Positions 7,509 to 17,683 are shown, counted from the first letter of the stretch. The stretch: 64,000 nt of DNA from Bog-105 sp965277435 (GCA_965277435.1 OZ255821.1:5332001-5396000), one strand, 5' to 3'. A program made the numbers and translations. The notes: generated by a model not told the origin, from the letters alone.

Positions 7509-10500
7509 GCGGAATACATCGACTTGCAAGCTCGAAACGTTGTTCCCGATCTTGGCGTCGTTTCCGCTCTCCAGCAGCTTGGCATAGAGCTGATGAGTTC
7601 CCGTTGTGGTGGGCGTCCACTCGAACCAGACATGGGTGCCCTTGCCGCCGTTGTTGCCGGGGTGAACCAGTTGGCTGGCAATAGCCGGTGCGCCTGCCGC
7701 GGGATTGCCGTCGAAAAGCAGCAGGTTGGCTCCCTGCGGGTGAGTCGCCGAGCTGAAGACGCCGACGCGGATCCGCAGAGGACGATTCAGGTAGGCGGCC
7801 ACATTGCTGTCTTCAAGCTTGTCCGTGTGTAAGTCGATGGCGCGCAGTGAGTGTTTATTCAGATAATCGTCGAATTTCTGGCCCGGCGCTCCTTGCAAGC
7901 TTGCAGCTTGGAAATCGAATTGACGATAGCCCTCGTCATTCTCACCTGGATTTATAAGAGTAACTGTGCCACCTCCCGAATAGGCGCCCCCAACATCGGT
8001 GCTTCCATTCAAGGTGAAATTCGTATCGTCCACGTAAGTTACCTGGAAGATTTGATTATTGTCACTTGATAGTTGCAGCCCGGTTTCTCCGATTGTGACG
8101 TAGTCTCCGGTGTGGATGCCATGCGGACTGGTTGTAGTGACTTTGATCGGCGTGGCATTCGTCATGTTCTTAATGCTTTGCGGAGTTCCGTCGGACCCAT
8201 AAAGTTGCTGGGCGTTTTCAGGCATCAGAACCACGTAAATGCGGTATTCGTTCGTGCCGCTAGCGCCGCCGGAGCCCGTGGTATCCCAATTGATGAATAC
8301 GGGATTGTTGTTACAACCGGTCACCCCGGGATCATCCGTGCCCGAAAGACACGTGAACTGCAGTGCGTCCAGGTGACTTATTGAAGTTTGGCCGATCACC
8401 GTGCGGGCGGAAGCCGGACAGAGCTGCCCGCCAGCCAGCCCGGCGTTGATGGGCGCATCGCAAATTTCATTGTCGTTGCCGCTGTCGTACGCGATTTTCT
8501 GAAACTGGACAGTGATGTTGTCCGCGCCCACAGCAGTGCTTTCGTTGTAAACGCGAGCTTCGATCCGTACCTGGTCGCCGTCGACGGCAGCCGCGTTCAG
8601 GAAGTCGTAATCGTTGGTATCTGGATTGATGGTTGCCCTGCGAAAAAACAGCCCCCGCATCTTTTTCCGGGCAGATCCGGGGTTCAGCGCCCAGCCATTC
8701 TGAACCTCATTCGAGGACCAGGTAGGCGAGAAACGCTGAGGCAGATTCAAGGCCGGATCGGGATACGTGCCATACTTTGAGGACCAATACTCAGATCCGG
8801 CGGGATTCGACCCGCTGCTTCCGGGATTAGGCACGACGAAGCTCATTTTGAATGTACCGTCTTGTGTTACGTACGTAATCGGATCGAACACGTAGGATTG
8901 GCTGGAATCCGAAGATCCCTTGGTCAGGGTGATAGTCGTTTCGGTGGTGGTCGTGTTGTCGCTGGTCTTGGCAACGCCCCAGCTGTTGCTGTTGTGAAAT
9001 TCGAGCTCTCCCGAGACATGCGCCTCGCCGCTGACGCCCGCGACTTCAGCGGATGTGCTGGCCGAAGCCTTCACGTCTAGACTTTCGGCGAGGGTATGAC
9101 TGTAATCGACCGAGTTTCCGCTTCCAACCGCCGTGCTCAGATCCAGCTTTTCAGTTCCACTCGTTCCGTCGAAAGCCCATTGGGTTATTGGAACCAGCGG
9201 CGCGGTAACAGAGTTGCCGTTAACATCAGTGTAGGACCCCAAATCGGGCGGATTGCCCCCACTCGAGTTGAACATCTGCGGATAAGTGAGAATGTTTCCA
9301 TTCTCATGAATCGGCTGATACCAGTCGAAGCCCAAACCGCCACCGTAATAGGGGATGGTCGGACCGGGCAGCATGATGTCGTAAAAATTGTTGGTAGCGG
9401 GATCTGTCTGCGTAATCGCGTAAATGCGATACCGCCAGACGTCTATGGTCTGGAGACGCCCGTAAAGGTAATCATCGTGATCGGTTGTTGAGCCGATGGT
9501 AAAAGTCCTCGAACCATATTGCGAATTGTAACTTTCCTTATTCTTGTTATAGTCGTAACTACCCTTGGCGGTCACGTCGACCGATGCCTGGTCGTTCGTT
9601 TTTGCAATAAAGGCATCCTCGCTCACGCCGACGGTCGCTCCTGCTGAAATCTCGGCCGATCCGCCGATAGTCCAGTTCGAATGGTCGGTGCTCTTGGTTG
9701 AGGATGTAGCGCCAGTTGCGTAAGTGAAGCCGACATTGTTGCTGTCGTAATTGGTGACGGTGTAGACTTCCGTGCCATCCCAGAACGAGTGCTTGGGCGG
9801 CTCCTCTAAGATGTAGTCGGTTGAAACAGCATTCTCGATTGTAATGTGGGCGGGAGCTCCGAGATAGACTGATTTCCCGTCCCAGTCGGTCGCGACCAGA
9901 GGAAACCGTCCGATGGAATTTGTCGGCCCAGTGGCAAAGGAACGCAAGTCGGCAAAAGAAAGGCCGCCCGAGTTCACCGCGATCGTGCGGATCCAGTAGA
10001 CTCCCTGACTTGTGCCGTTAGACGTCCAAGCGCTGACGGCGAGGGAGGCGGTGGGGCTGGCGATATTGGCATTACCGGTAAAGCCTCCGGCCACTAATGA
10101 GAACTGCTGAGTGGGAACACCGGGCCAGTCTGGGGAGGTTTGAGCATACAGGGGACCGCCTATTGGGGTTACGGCAGCGAGACCGTTAACGGAGTAGGCT
10201 TGGATGTCAATTGCCTGGTTACTCACGTCATTCCAACCGATGGCAATCTGCTTTTGCCCGAACGGAGTAGCCGGGGGGTTGAACAAAAACTGACCGGCAG
10301 CGAGCTGAACGTGGAGGAGGGGCATGGTCTTATCGCCGGTTTGGGAAGAGACGTCCGGCTGGCGAAACTTGCCCGCTATGGCCGGATTCAGATTTTTGTC
10401 AAATTGAACAATACTGAACGCAGGAGTGGCTTTACCTGTGTAAGCCCCAGTGCTGCCGTCGAAGGCATAACCCGCGAACGCATAGCCGATCGCCAGTTCG

Positions 10501-11423
10501 TCGATTCCATCATTGTTAAAGTCGCCAGCTTGCAGCGAAACCGTGGCAAGCGCGAGAGGACCATCGGGACCGCTATAACTCAACGCCGGCGGAGTCAAGT
10601 TGAGCAAAGGGGCAGCGCCGCCTTGGATGGTGCCGCTCCCATTGCCGTCGCTGACATACCGGTACGAGCGAACTGAGTAGGTGTGGTAATTCAGCGGATA
10701 AACCACTACGAATTCATTGTTACCGTCACCATCGAAATCGCCGACGGCAACGCCGATCGGAATGTCGGATGCGGCCAGGGTGACGTTGTTGTAGGCCAAT
10801 CCAGGCGCATCGATCGAGCTGACGCTGACTTTTGGATTACTCGCCGACCAGTTGGTGTAGTTCAACACTGCAATCCGGACCGTATTGTTGCCCGTGGCGT
10901 AGGCGGCAACTACTTCATCGTGGTAGTTATGTTGCGAGTCCGCTGTCTTATCCAGGTCTCCGGCCGCAACCGCAATGATGTCGGTATTGAGAGATCTGTC
11001 CTGCAGGTCCGAAAGAGTCACCGGGCCAACAGGTTGGCTACCAAAGACCTGAACTCCCAACATGGACGTTCCGGAAACTCGCTGGGCCATCACGACGGAG
11101 GAGTGGCTCGGGTCTGTCACTCTGCCGGAGGCCGCGACAATCGGATCGGATGAATTGCTAAGTGTCTGAAGATAAGTCGCGTTCAGCAGGCTGAGTTTGG
11201 TGTCGCCATCGGTTCGATAGAGGCGAGTGGTATTGCCTCCGTCGGGAGAAAAGGAAAACAGTTCATCATCCGGAAACAAAGTCAGATCACCGGTACTTCC
11301 GATCGGGTCGGTGGATCCGGGCTGGGGACCGCTCTGGGCGGCCAGCATCCCGGCCAGTAGTGCGGCGTGTATCGCCAATCCAAACGCACGCTTTCGGTGC
11401 TTTCTCATCCTCGAAAATTTCAT
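7314..11423 (-). CDS. giant secreted FG-GAP/VCBS-repeat protein with C-terminal dockerin
   Basis: The protein is about 1369 residues from ATG 11423, chosen because AAGGAG lies 5 bases upstream; an in-frame extension to 11486 lacks such a site. A basic N-terminus and hydrophobic stretch form a signal peptide ending near MLAAQ. The N-terminal third has FG-GAP/VCBS calcium-loop repeats (VGDFDGDGNNEF, AGDFNNDGIDEL) of an integrin-like propeller. The middle is rich in Ser, Thr and Gly with alternating-polarity strands. The last 64 residues are a dockerin type I domain with two calcium F-hands (DVNGDGQVNRADL and DLNGDGFITVLDV). It is presumably extracellular. The next gene, a cohesin-like PEP-CTERM protein, is coupled by TAATG. 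Enzymatic activity is not evident. Confidence 0.85.
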   Translation of the reverse strand: MKFSRMRKHRKRAFGLAIHAALLAGMLAAQSGPQPGSTDPIGSTGDLTLFPDDELFSFSPDGGNTTRLYRTDGDTKLSLLNATYLQTLSNSSDPIVAASGRVTDPSHSSVVMAQRVSGTSMLGVQVFGSQPVGPVTLSDLQDRSLNTDIIAVAAGDLDKTADSQHNYHDEVVAAYATGNNTVRIAVLNYTNWSASNPKVSVSSIDAPGLAYNNVTLAASDIPIGVAVGDFDGDGNNEFVVVYPLNYHTYSVRSYRYVSDGNGSGTIQGGAAPLLNLTPPALSYSGPDGPLALATVSLQAGDFNNDGIDELAIGYAFAGYAFDGSTGAYTGKATPAFSIVQFDKNLNPAIAGKFRQPDVSSQTGDKTMPLLHVQLAAGQFLFNPPATPFGQKQIAIGWNDVSNQAIDIQAYSVNGLAAVTPIGGPLYAQTSPDWPGVPTQQFSLVAGGFTGNANIASPTASLAVSAWTSNGTSQGVYWIRTIAVNSGGLSFADLRSFATGPTNSIGRFPLVATDWDGKSVYLGAPAHITIENAVSTDYILEEPPKHSFWDGTEVYTVTNYDSNNVGFTYATGATSSTKSTDHSNWTIGGSAEISAGATVGVSEDAFIAKTNDQASVDVTAKGSYDYNKNKESYNSQYGSRTFTIGSTTDHDDYLYGRLQTIDVWRYRIYAITQTDPATNNFYDIMLPGPTIPYYGGGLGFDWYQPIHENGNILTYPQMFNSSGGNPPDLGSYTDVNGNSVTAPLVPITQWAFDGTSGTEKLDLSTAVGSGNSVDYSHTLAESLDVKASASTSAEVAGVSGEAHVSGELEFHNSNSWGVAKTSDNTTTTETTITLTKGSSDSSQSYVFDPITYVTQDGTFKMSFVVPNPGSSGSNPAGSEYWSSKYGTYPDPALNLPQRFSPTWSSNEVQNGWALNPGSARKKMRGLFFRRATINPDTNDYDFLNAAAVDGDQVRIEARVYNESTAVGADNITVQFQKIAYDSGNDNEICDAPINAGLAGGQLCPASARTVIGQTSISHLDALQFTCLSGTDDPGVTGCNNNPVFINWDTTGSGGASGTNEYRIYVVLMPENAQQLYGSDGTPQSIKNMTNATPIKVTTTSPHGIHTGDYVTIGETGLQLSSDNNQIFQVTYVDDTNFTLNGSTDVGGAYSGGGTVTLINPGENDEGYRQFDFQAASLQGAPGQKFDDYLNKHSLRAIDLHTDKLEDSNVAAYLNRPLRIRVGVFSSATHPQGANLLLFDGNPAAGAPAIASQLVHPGNNGGKGTHVWFEWTPTTTGTHQLYAKLLESGNDAKIGNNVSSLQVDVFRTGDVNGDGQVNRADLNEMLRNLGKSVSRSSCGPACDLNGDGFITVLDVRKLVLICGARVCGDGK

Positions 11424-11617
11424 GAAGGCTCCTTGTTTCACCCGGTTGTTCCATCTGCAACGGCTAGGTCGAGATTCATTCTCCACAAGAGCGCCAATGG
11501 CGGCAATGGGCGTCGAATGCTGTTTCCTGCTTTTATATGCGCGTTCAAACCTTTAAAAAATCAGGCATTTAGAACGCATGGTCAGAGATGTCCGCCGCGT
11601 GACGTTCGCTTTGTAGC

Positions 11618-11623
11618 TATAAT
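11618..11623 (+). promoter_or_regulatory. candidate -10 box (TATAAT) for the winged-helix/propeller gene
   Basis: A consensus TATAAT lies 34 bases before the ATG at 11657. No good -35 box is visible at the usual distance, so the call is tentative. Confidence 0.3.
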
Positions 11624-11656
11624 GCCCTTGCCATACTGCCGCTGAGATCTGTTCGT

Positions 11657-13865
11657 ATGAACAAACTGCAATCGTCCGGGACTCCGTTTCGCTTCGGCCC
11701 GTACGAATTTCGTCCTGAGAGGGGCGAGTTGCGGAAGTCGGGAGTCGCTCTCAAATTGCAGCCTCAGCCGGCACGACTGCTCGAGTTGCTGGTCCGGCGC
11801 GCCGGCGAAATTGTTACGCGGGAGGAGATCCAGAATGCCGTCTGGGGCAATGACATTCAGGTCGACTTCGAGTTAGGCGTCAACCGCTGTATTAGGCAGG
11901 TTCGGGCGGTATTGCTGGATGATCCGGAGACGCCAACTTACGTCAGGACCATCCCCCGCCACGGCTACACCTTCATAGCCAAAGTCGAGACGGTCACTCG
12001 GGATGTCGAACCCTTAAGTCTGCCGCCTGTCGATCCGCCGAGCCTGCCGGTGATAGTGCACATGCCGCTGGAAGCGGCACTCAACGAAAGAAGAAATTCA
12101 GCGGAATTGGCCGCATCCAAGCGGTTCGTACGCCGCCGTTTCCTGATTGCGATTGCGCTCGGTTTGACCTTGGCCGCAGTGCTCGTGGCTTTTGCATTCT
12201 GGCCGCGGAGGGCGCCGGTCGTTTATGATCCCATTCCCTTGACGACCTATGAGGGACGCCAGAATTCACCGTCGTTCTCTCCGGATGGGCAGTCGGTCGT
12301 TTACGCCTGGAGCGAGAGCAGTAAACAGCATTTTCGGATCTTTACCGAAAAGATCGGCTCTTCAAAACCAGTGGCAGTAACTTCGCCGGATTCGAACTCT
12401 TATGATCCGGTCTGGTCGCCCTCGGGTGAGTTCATCGCCTTTTTGCGGGACAAGGACGACCAGAGTGGTGAACTCTGGCTCTACTCTTTGGAGGACAAGC
12501 GGGAATGGAAGCTGCGCGATTTGGAGAGAATTTACCGGCCGGAGGAACGGCAGCTCACCTGGACGCTGGATAGCAAAGGGCTGATCGTGCCTCTGGATAC
12601 GTCCAGTTCGCGCTCGGGCGGCCTGTATTATTCCTATTCACCCCGGCCGCGACGTGCAGTTGACATCATCGCTGCCCGGTCAGGGCGATACCAGTTCGGC
12701 TGTCTCTCCAGACGGGCACTTACTGGTCTTTACGCGTTTTTTCAGCAGCGGGGTCAGTCATCTCTGCAAGCTGCGCCTTTCGGGCGATCATCGTCCGGAG
12801 GGTGATGAATCGTGCGGGTTGTGGGCCGGCTTTGACAATGCTTCGACGGCCGACCCCTCCTTTGTGGGCACTGATCTCCTTTTCATCTCGAACCGCTCCG
12901 GGAGCAATCGCGTCTGGCGCTCTCCCGGCGCAACTCAAACGCCGCAACTGGTAGCGCTACCGAGCGGTGCTCTCTCCGATCTCACCTTTTCTCAAGCAGG
13001 CCATCGACTTGCTTATACGTTGAATCGCAGTGATTCAAACGTTTGGAGAATCGACACCGCCAGTCTTTTAAACGGTCATGCCGAGCAACCGGAGGAGGTA
13101 ATTGCGTCCACTCAAATGGATCAGCGTGCGCAGGTGTCTCCGGACCAGGGACGGCTCGCCTTCGAATCGAACCGCTCGGGCCTGTTTGAGATCTGGAGCT
13201 ACGATCTTAAAACCCACAATACGTTCCAGATTACTCATCTCGACCACCTTGGAACGGGTTCACCATCGTGGTCACCGGACGGCAAAGAGATTGCTTTCGA
13301 TGCCCGAGTCGAGGGCCGGGCAAATATCTATCGGGTCTCCGCCGGGGGTGGGTCGCCTAGTCGCCTGACTCACAATGCGGGAAGTAATATCCTGCCTGCA
13401 TGGTCCGCTGACGGGCAATCGATCTACTTCTGCTCGAACCGTTCCGGAACGCCGCAAATCTGGCGCATGCCGGCTCGCGGCGGCCCGGCTGTACAAACCA
13501 CCAGCGAAGGCGCGGCGGCCGCCGCTCTTTCTCCAGACGGAAAATTCATGTACTACACCAAGAATTTCGGGCGTCCTTCGCTCTGGCGTCTGCGGCTGGC
13601 GGGCGGCGGGAACGAAAAATTGGCGGATGTCGTTGAACCTCGCGCTTTCGCCATCGCTCCGGGTGGGGTCTGGTATCTGAAGCGGGACGAAACAGGCGTC
13701 CTGCAGCTTCAATATCTCGACATGGAGACCCGCAAAGCGAGGAGTTTGTACACTTTCACGCGACAAGTGATTTCCCCACTCTCTTTCGATGGCCGCTGCT
13801 TTCTTTACTTTTCTCAGTTCGATCAGATGGTCAGCAATATCATGCTGGTGGAGGATGTGCGCTGA
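11657..13865 (+). pseudogene. winged-helix DNA-binding / TolB-type propeller membrane protein, frameshifted
   Basis: The first frame (11657-12805) encodes an OmpR/CadC-type winged helix at residues 12-108 (ending in the typical YVRTIPRHGYTFIA), a transmembrane helix at about 162-181 and the first blades of a PD40/TolB propeller (NSPSFSPDGQSVVYAW, DPVWSPSGEFIAFL). Near base 12645 the frame stops making sense. The propeller resumes at once in the next frame (VQLTSSLPGQGD, then AVSPDGHLLVFT) and runs cleanly to 13865. One extra base, perhaps in the CCCC run at 12641-12644, restores a single protein of about 735 residues. Such cytoplasmic-HTH/periplasmic-propeller proteins are abundant in Acidobacteria and resemble one-component membrane regulators. 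The target is unknown. Confidence 0.82.
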
Positions 13866-13914
13866 ACGTCAGGGCAATCCGACTTGCTCATGAGAAAAAT
13901 ACCGGCGGGTGATG

Positions 13915-15357
13915 TTAGTCCAGAACTTCCGGCACTACCGAATAGGCGGTCGCCAGCTTGCCTAACTCACACTCGTGATGGACTGCCCGCACCGCACGCT
14001 CGAGCTGATCCAGCCGTACCACGATCCCTATAGTCAATTCGCTCGACCCTTGCGCGATCGCAATGATATTGACCTCTTCGCGCGAAATCGCCGTGAACAC
14101 TCGCCCTGCCAATCCTGGAGTTCCACGCATCCCTTCTCCCACCACGGCCAGCAGCCCGACATTCTCATCCACTTCGAGCGGCTTCAGGTATCCGTGCGAG
14201 AGCTCGAGCGACAAGTTCAATTCCAGAGCTTCCAGCGCAGTGTTCAGGTCGTGCTTGCGAATCAGAAAACAAAAACTCTGCCGGTAGCTTGAACTGGTGA
14301 AGACGAGGATCTCTACATTGGCGAGAGCGAGCGCGTCGAGTGCCCGAGCCATGAGCCGCGTACCACTCAAAACCGCATTGGCCGGCTCCATCGAAATCAG
14401 CGCCACGTTCGACATCGAGGTGACGGCCCGCGCCCCTTTCGGCTCGTCAAAGTGAGAAACGATCTTCGTACCCGGCTTATGTGGCGCGAAGCTGTTCTTG
14501 CTCCACACCGGGATGCGCTTCTCGACCAGCGGCGCCAAGGTGCGCGGATGCAGAACCTTCGCACCGTTGTAAGCAAGCTCCGCGGCTTCGGCATAGGTTA
14601 GTTCATCGAGCACGCCCGCATCTGCTACCAGGCGCGGGTCCGCCGTCATAATGCCGTCGACATCGGTCCAGATCCAAAGTTCGCGCGCATCGAGCGCGGC
14701 CGCGAGAATCGATGCCGAAAAATCGGAACCGCCTCGCCCCAGCGTGGTGGGACGTCCGTCTTTCGTCGCTCCATTAAAACCCGTGACGATGGGAATCGTG
14801 TCCGCAGCGGTCAGCGGCAAGAGGCGTGCCGCGCATCTTTCGCGCGTCGCCTCCATCAGCGGCGAGGCATTGCCGAACACCGCGTCAGTCACGATTACAT
14901 CCCCACCGTTGATCGCTTCCGCCGCGCGCCCCTGTGACTGCAAGTAGTTCGCCAGCAACTCGGACGACAGCCGCTCGCCCACTGCGATCGCTTCATCGAC
15001 GGACCGCGGCGGCCTTTCGCCTAACATCATTACGCCGTTCGCAATGCGCTCGAACTCCGCGACCAAGCTTTCGATTGCGCCTACTGCCTTCTCGCCGCCA
15101 GCTTCCGGGAACAGTTCCGCCGCCGCTTCCAAATGGCGAGCCCGCAGCTTTTCGATGTCCTCCCGAACCGCCTCTCGATCTCCCAATTCCGCGCGGCGCA
15201 ACGTTTCGAGCAACAGGTCCGTCACTTTCGACATCGCCGAAACAACCACCACTACCGCGGCGTCTTTCACCTGACCGATGAGGCCCGCAGCCACTTTCAT
15301 GCGTTTAGCGCTGCCCATGCTGGTGCCGCCAAACTTCATGACTAAAACCTTACTCAC
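13915..15357 (-). CDS. lysC: aspartate kinase
   Basis: It phosphorylates L-aspartate, the entry to lysine, threonine and methionine synthesis. The N-terminus has the kinase signature VLVMKFGGTSMG. The catalytic domain includes LGRGGSDFSA, and two ACT domains follow from about residue 320, the usual site of allosteric feedback. From the GTG at 15357, which has AGGGGCG 8 bases upstream, it is 480 residues; a TTG-initiated extension to 15411 would reach into the ARG-box region. It is transcribed away from argF across a shared upstream region. The end products served elsewhere in the window include threonine (thrC, thrB). Confidence 0.93.
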   Translation of the reverse strand: MSKVLVMKFGGTSMGSAKRMKVAAGLIGQVKDAAVVVVVSAMSKVTDLLLETLRRAELGDREAVREDIEKLRARHLEAAAELFPEAGGEKAVGAIESLVAEFERIANGVMMLGERPPRSVDEAIAVGERLSSELLANYLQSQGRAAEAINGGDVIVTDAVFGNASPLMEATRERCAARLLPLTAADTIPIVTGFNGATKDGRPTTLGRGGSDFSASILAAALDARELWIWTDVDGIMTADPRLVADAGVLDELTYAEAAELAYNGAKVLHPRTLAPLVEKRIPVWSKNSFAPHKPGTKIVSHFDEPKGARAVTSMSNVALISMEPANAVLSGTRLMARALDALALANVEILVFTSSSYRQSFCFLIRKHDLNTALEALELNLSLELSHGYLKPLEVDENVGLLAVVGEGMRGTPGLAGRVFTAISREEVNIIAIAQGSSELTIGIVVRLDQLERAVRAVHHECELGKLATAYSVVPEVLD

Positions 15358-15413
15358 TACTTCGCCCCTATTTGCGATTTTCGTTGCGGCGGTATTGATT
15401 TCATCTCTCAAAA

Positions 15414-15447
15414 TGTGTAATTATTCATTTTAGTGAATAAAAATACA
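15414..15447. promoter_or_regulatory. tandem ARG-box-like operators (ArgR binding)
   Basis: Two sites match the ArgR consensus TGAATWWWWATTCA: TGTGTAATTATTCA at 15414-15427 (two mismatches) and TGAATAAAAATACA at 15434-15447 (one mismatch). Their centres are 20 bases apart, one helical-turn multiple of about two. Together they create the perfect inverted repeat TTATTCA-N6-TGAATAA at 15421-15440. They sit 15 bases before argF, whose operon ends in argR, so feedback repression by arginine is expected. The same region is upstream of lysC. Confidence 0.75.
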
Positions 15448-15461
15448 CCGGAGGGATTTTG

Positions 15462-16403
15462 ATGGCCGCTTCCCTCTACCAGCCAGCATCCCACGCTCGT
15501 ATTGCGGGGCTGCGCCACGATCTCGATCTTTCAACCGAAGAGTTGAACGGTGTTTTGGAATTAGCCGGGCAGATGAAGCAGTCGCGTGCGCGCTTCGCGT
15601 CGGCGCTGAAGGGCCGCTATGTGAGCCTGCTTTTCGAAAAGCCCTCGCTGCGCACGCGTATGACCTTCGAGCTGGCTATTAAACAGTTAGGCGGCGATTG
15701 TGTGACGCAGATCGGGATGATTGAAGATCGCGAGCCGCTGAAAGATGTGGCGCGTAATCTGGCGCGCTGGGTGGATGCGATTGTGGCGCGTACCTTCGAG
15801 CAGGAGACCATTGAGGCGCTGGCACGCTGGTCCGGCCTGCCGGTCGTGAACGCCCTGAGCGACCTGTATCATCCGTGTCAGGCGCTGGCCGACATGCTCA
15901 CTCTCAAAGAACATTTCGGGCGGTTGCGGGGATTGAAGTTGGCTTATGTCGGGGACGGCAACAACGTGGCGCATTCACTCCTGCTGTGCTGTGCCCGTCT
16001 AGGCATTCATTGTTCAGTCGCAACGCCGCAGGGTTTTGAACCACAGGAAAGTATCGTCGCTCAGGCGAAAGAACTGGCCTCGATGAGTGGCGCGTCGATC
16101 GAAATCACCAACGATACGGCGAAGGGGCTCGAAGGAGCTCACGCCGTTTATACAGACGTGTGGGCCAGCATGGGTCAGGAATCGGAAGCACAGGATCGCC
16201 GCAAGATCTTCGGCCCTTACCAGGTGAACCAGGCATTATTGGCGCAGGCACGTCCCGATGTTTTGTTCATGCATTGCCTGCCTGCCAAGCGCGGACTGGA
16301 AGTGACCGATGAGGTCATGGAGTCTCCGCAGTGCGTAGCTTTCGATCAGGCTGAGAATCGCCTGCACGCGCAAAAAGCGCTTTTATTGACGCTGCTGCAG
16401 TAG
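15462..16403 (+). CDS. argF: ornithine carbamoyltransferase
   Basis: It transfers the carbamoyl group from carbamoyl phosphate to ornithine to give citrulline. The 313-residue protein has the carbamoyl-phosphate motif FEKPSLRTR (S62-R66, the SLRTR variant of STRTR), the HPCQALAD motif in the middle and the ornithine-site FMHCLPAKRG near the C-terminus, followed by FDQAENRLHAQKA. GGAGGG lies 7 bases before ATG 15462. It is the first gene of argF-argG-argH-argR and lies directly behind the ARG boxes. Confidence 0.95.
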   Translation: MAASLYQPASHARIAGLRHDLDLSTEELNGVLELAGQMKQSRARFASALKGRYVSLLFEKPSLRTRMTFELAIKQLGGDCVTQIGMIEDREPLKDVARNLARWVDAIVARTFEQETIEALARWSGLPVVNALSDLYHPCQALADMLTLKEHFGRLRGLKLAYVGDGNNVAHSLLLCCARLGIHCSVATPQGFEPQESIVAQAKELASMSGASIEITNDTAKGLEGAHAVYTDVWASMGQESEAQDRRKIFGPYQVNQALLAQARPDVLFMHCLPAKRGLEVTDEVMESPQCVAFDQAENRLHAQKALLLTLLQ

Positions 16404-16469
16404 CAACGCGTCCACTCAAAACACGTTAGGTAACGAATCGTAAACACGGCCACGAGCCGAAGGAGAATC

Positions 16470-17681
16470 ATGCCTGGAATTCAAGCCAAAAAAGTCGCGC
16501 TCGCCTATTCGGGCGGACTGGACACATCCATCATCATTCCCTGGTTGAAAGAACACTATGGCTGCGAAGTAGTCGCGGTGTGCGGCGATATCGGCCAGGG
16601 CGGCGAAGAGTTGGACGGTCTTCGCGAGAAGGCTCTCAAAACCGGTGCCTCCGACGTACATGTTGAAGATATGCGCGAAGAATTTGTCAGCGACTATCTC
16701 TGGAAAATGGTTCGATCCGGTGCAGTTTACGAGCACAAATACTTACTGGGCACGTCGATTGCCCGTCCCTTGCTGGCCAAACGACAGGCGGAGGTCGCGC
16801 TCAAGACGGGCTGCGATGCGCTGGCTCATGGCTGTACCGGCAAAGGCAACGATCAGGTGCGTTTCGAGCTCACGTATAAGGCAATCGCTCCGCACCTGCC
16901 GGTGATTGCACCGTGGCGCGAGTGGGACATTATTTCACGCGAAGACGCGATTGAATACGCAAAAAAGCACGACGTGCCGATCGCGCAGTCGACTACTAAG
17001 ATCTACAGCCGCGATCGCAACATCTGGCACATTTCGCACGAAGGTGGCGAACTGGAAGACCCGGCCAATGCCGCCCCTGAGCACATCTGGATGCTTTCGA
17101 AGAGCCCGGCCGAAGCTCCGAACAAGGCGGCCGAAGTTACGATCGGTTTCCAGTCAGGCATTCCGGCTTCCCTCAACGGCCAGCATCAGTTGAGCCCGGT
17201 GGCGCTGCTCGAAGAACTGAATAAAATAGGCGGCGAGCATGCGGTTGGGCGCATTGATCTGGTCGAGAATCGCTTTGTGGGCATGAAATCGCGCGGTTGC
17301 TACGAGACGCCGGGCGGCACGATTTTGCTGGCAGCGGTGCGCGAGCTCGAAGCTCTTACTCTGGATCGGACGACCTTACACTACAAACAGAAAGTGGCGC
17401 TCGACTATGCCGAGATGGTCTACAACGGCCTCTGGTTTACACCGCTGCGCGAAGCTCTCGATGCGTTCTTTGCCAAAGTGGCTGAACCGGTGACGGGCGA
17501 AGTGACCATGCGGCTTTACAAAGGCAATCTGGAGCCGGTCAGCCGCAAGAGCAAAACTTCACTCTACAATCTCGATATCGCGAGCTTCACCATGGGCGCA
17601 AGCTACGACCAGAAAGATGCGCTCGGCTTCATCAACATCGTCGGTCTGCCGATCAAGGTACAGGCCGCTCTGAGGAAGTAA
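16470..17681 (+). CDS. argG: argininosuccinate synthase
   Basis: It condenses citrulline and aspartate with ATP to give argininosuccinate. The 403-residue protein carries the PP-loop ATP pyrophosphatase motif AYSGGLDTS at residues 12-20, and later GCTGKGNDQVRFE, both family hallmarks. GAAGGAG precedes the ATG. The gene lies 66 bases after argF and 2 bases before argH, consistent with one operon. Confidence 0.96.
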   Translation: MPGIQAKKVALAYSGGLDTSIIIPWLKEHYGCEVVAVCGDIGQGGEELDGLREKALKTGASDVHVEDMREEFVSDYLWKMVRSGAVYEHKYLLGTSIARPLLAKRQAEVALKTGCDALAHGCTGKGNDQVRFELTYKAIAPHLPVIAPWREWDIISREDAIEYAKKHDVPIAQSTTKIYSRDRNIWHISHEGGELEDPANAAPEHIWMLSKSPAEAPNKAAEVTIGFQSGIPASLNGQHQLSPVALLEELNKIGGEHAVGRIDLVENRFVGMKSRGCYETPGGTILLAAVRELEALTLDRTTLHYKQKVALDYAEMVYNGLWFTPLREALDAFFAKVAEPVTGEVTMRLYKGNLEPVSRKSKTSLYNLDIASFTMGASYDQKDALGFINIVGLPIKVQAALRK

Positions 17682-17683
17682 GC

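Noticed and set aside
8388..11153. Several long forward frames inside the giant minus-strand gene
   Set aside because: They are shadows of the dockerin-bearing protein, which has repeats and a good start.
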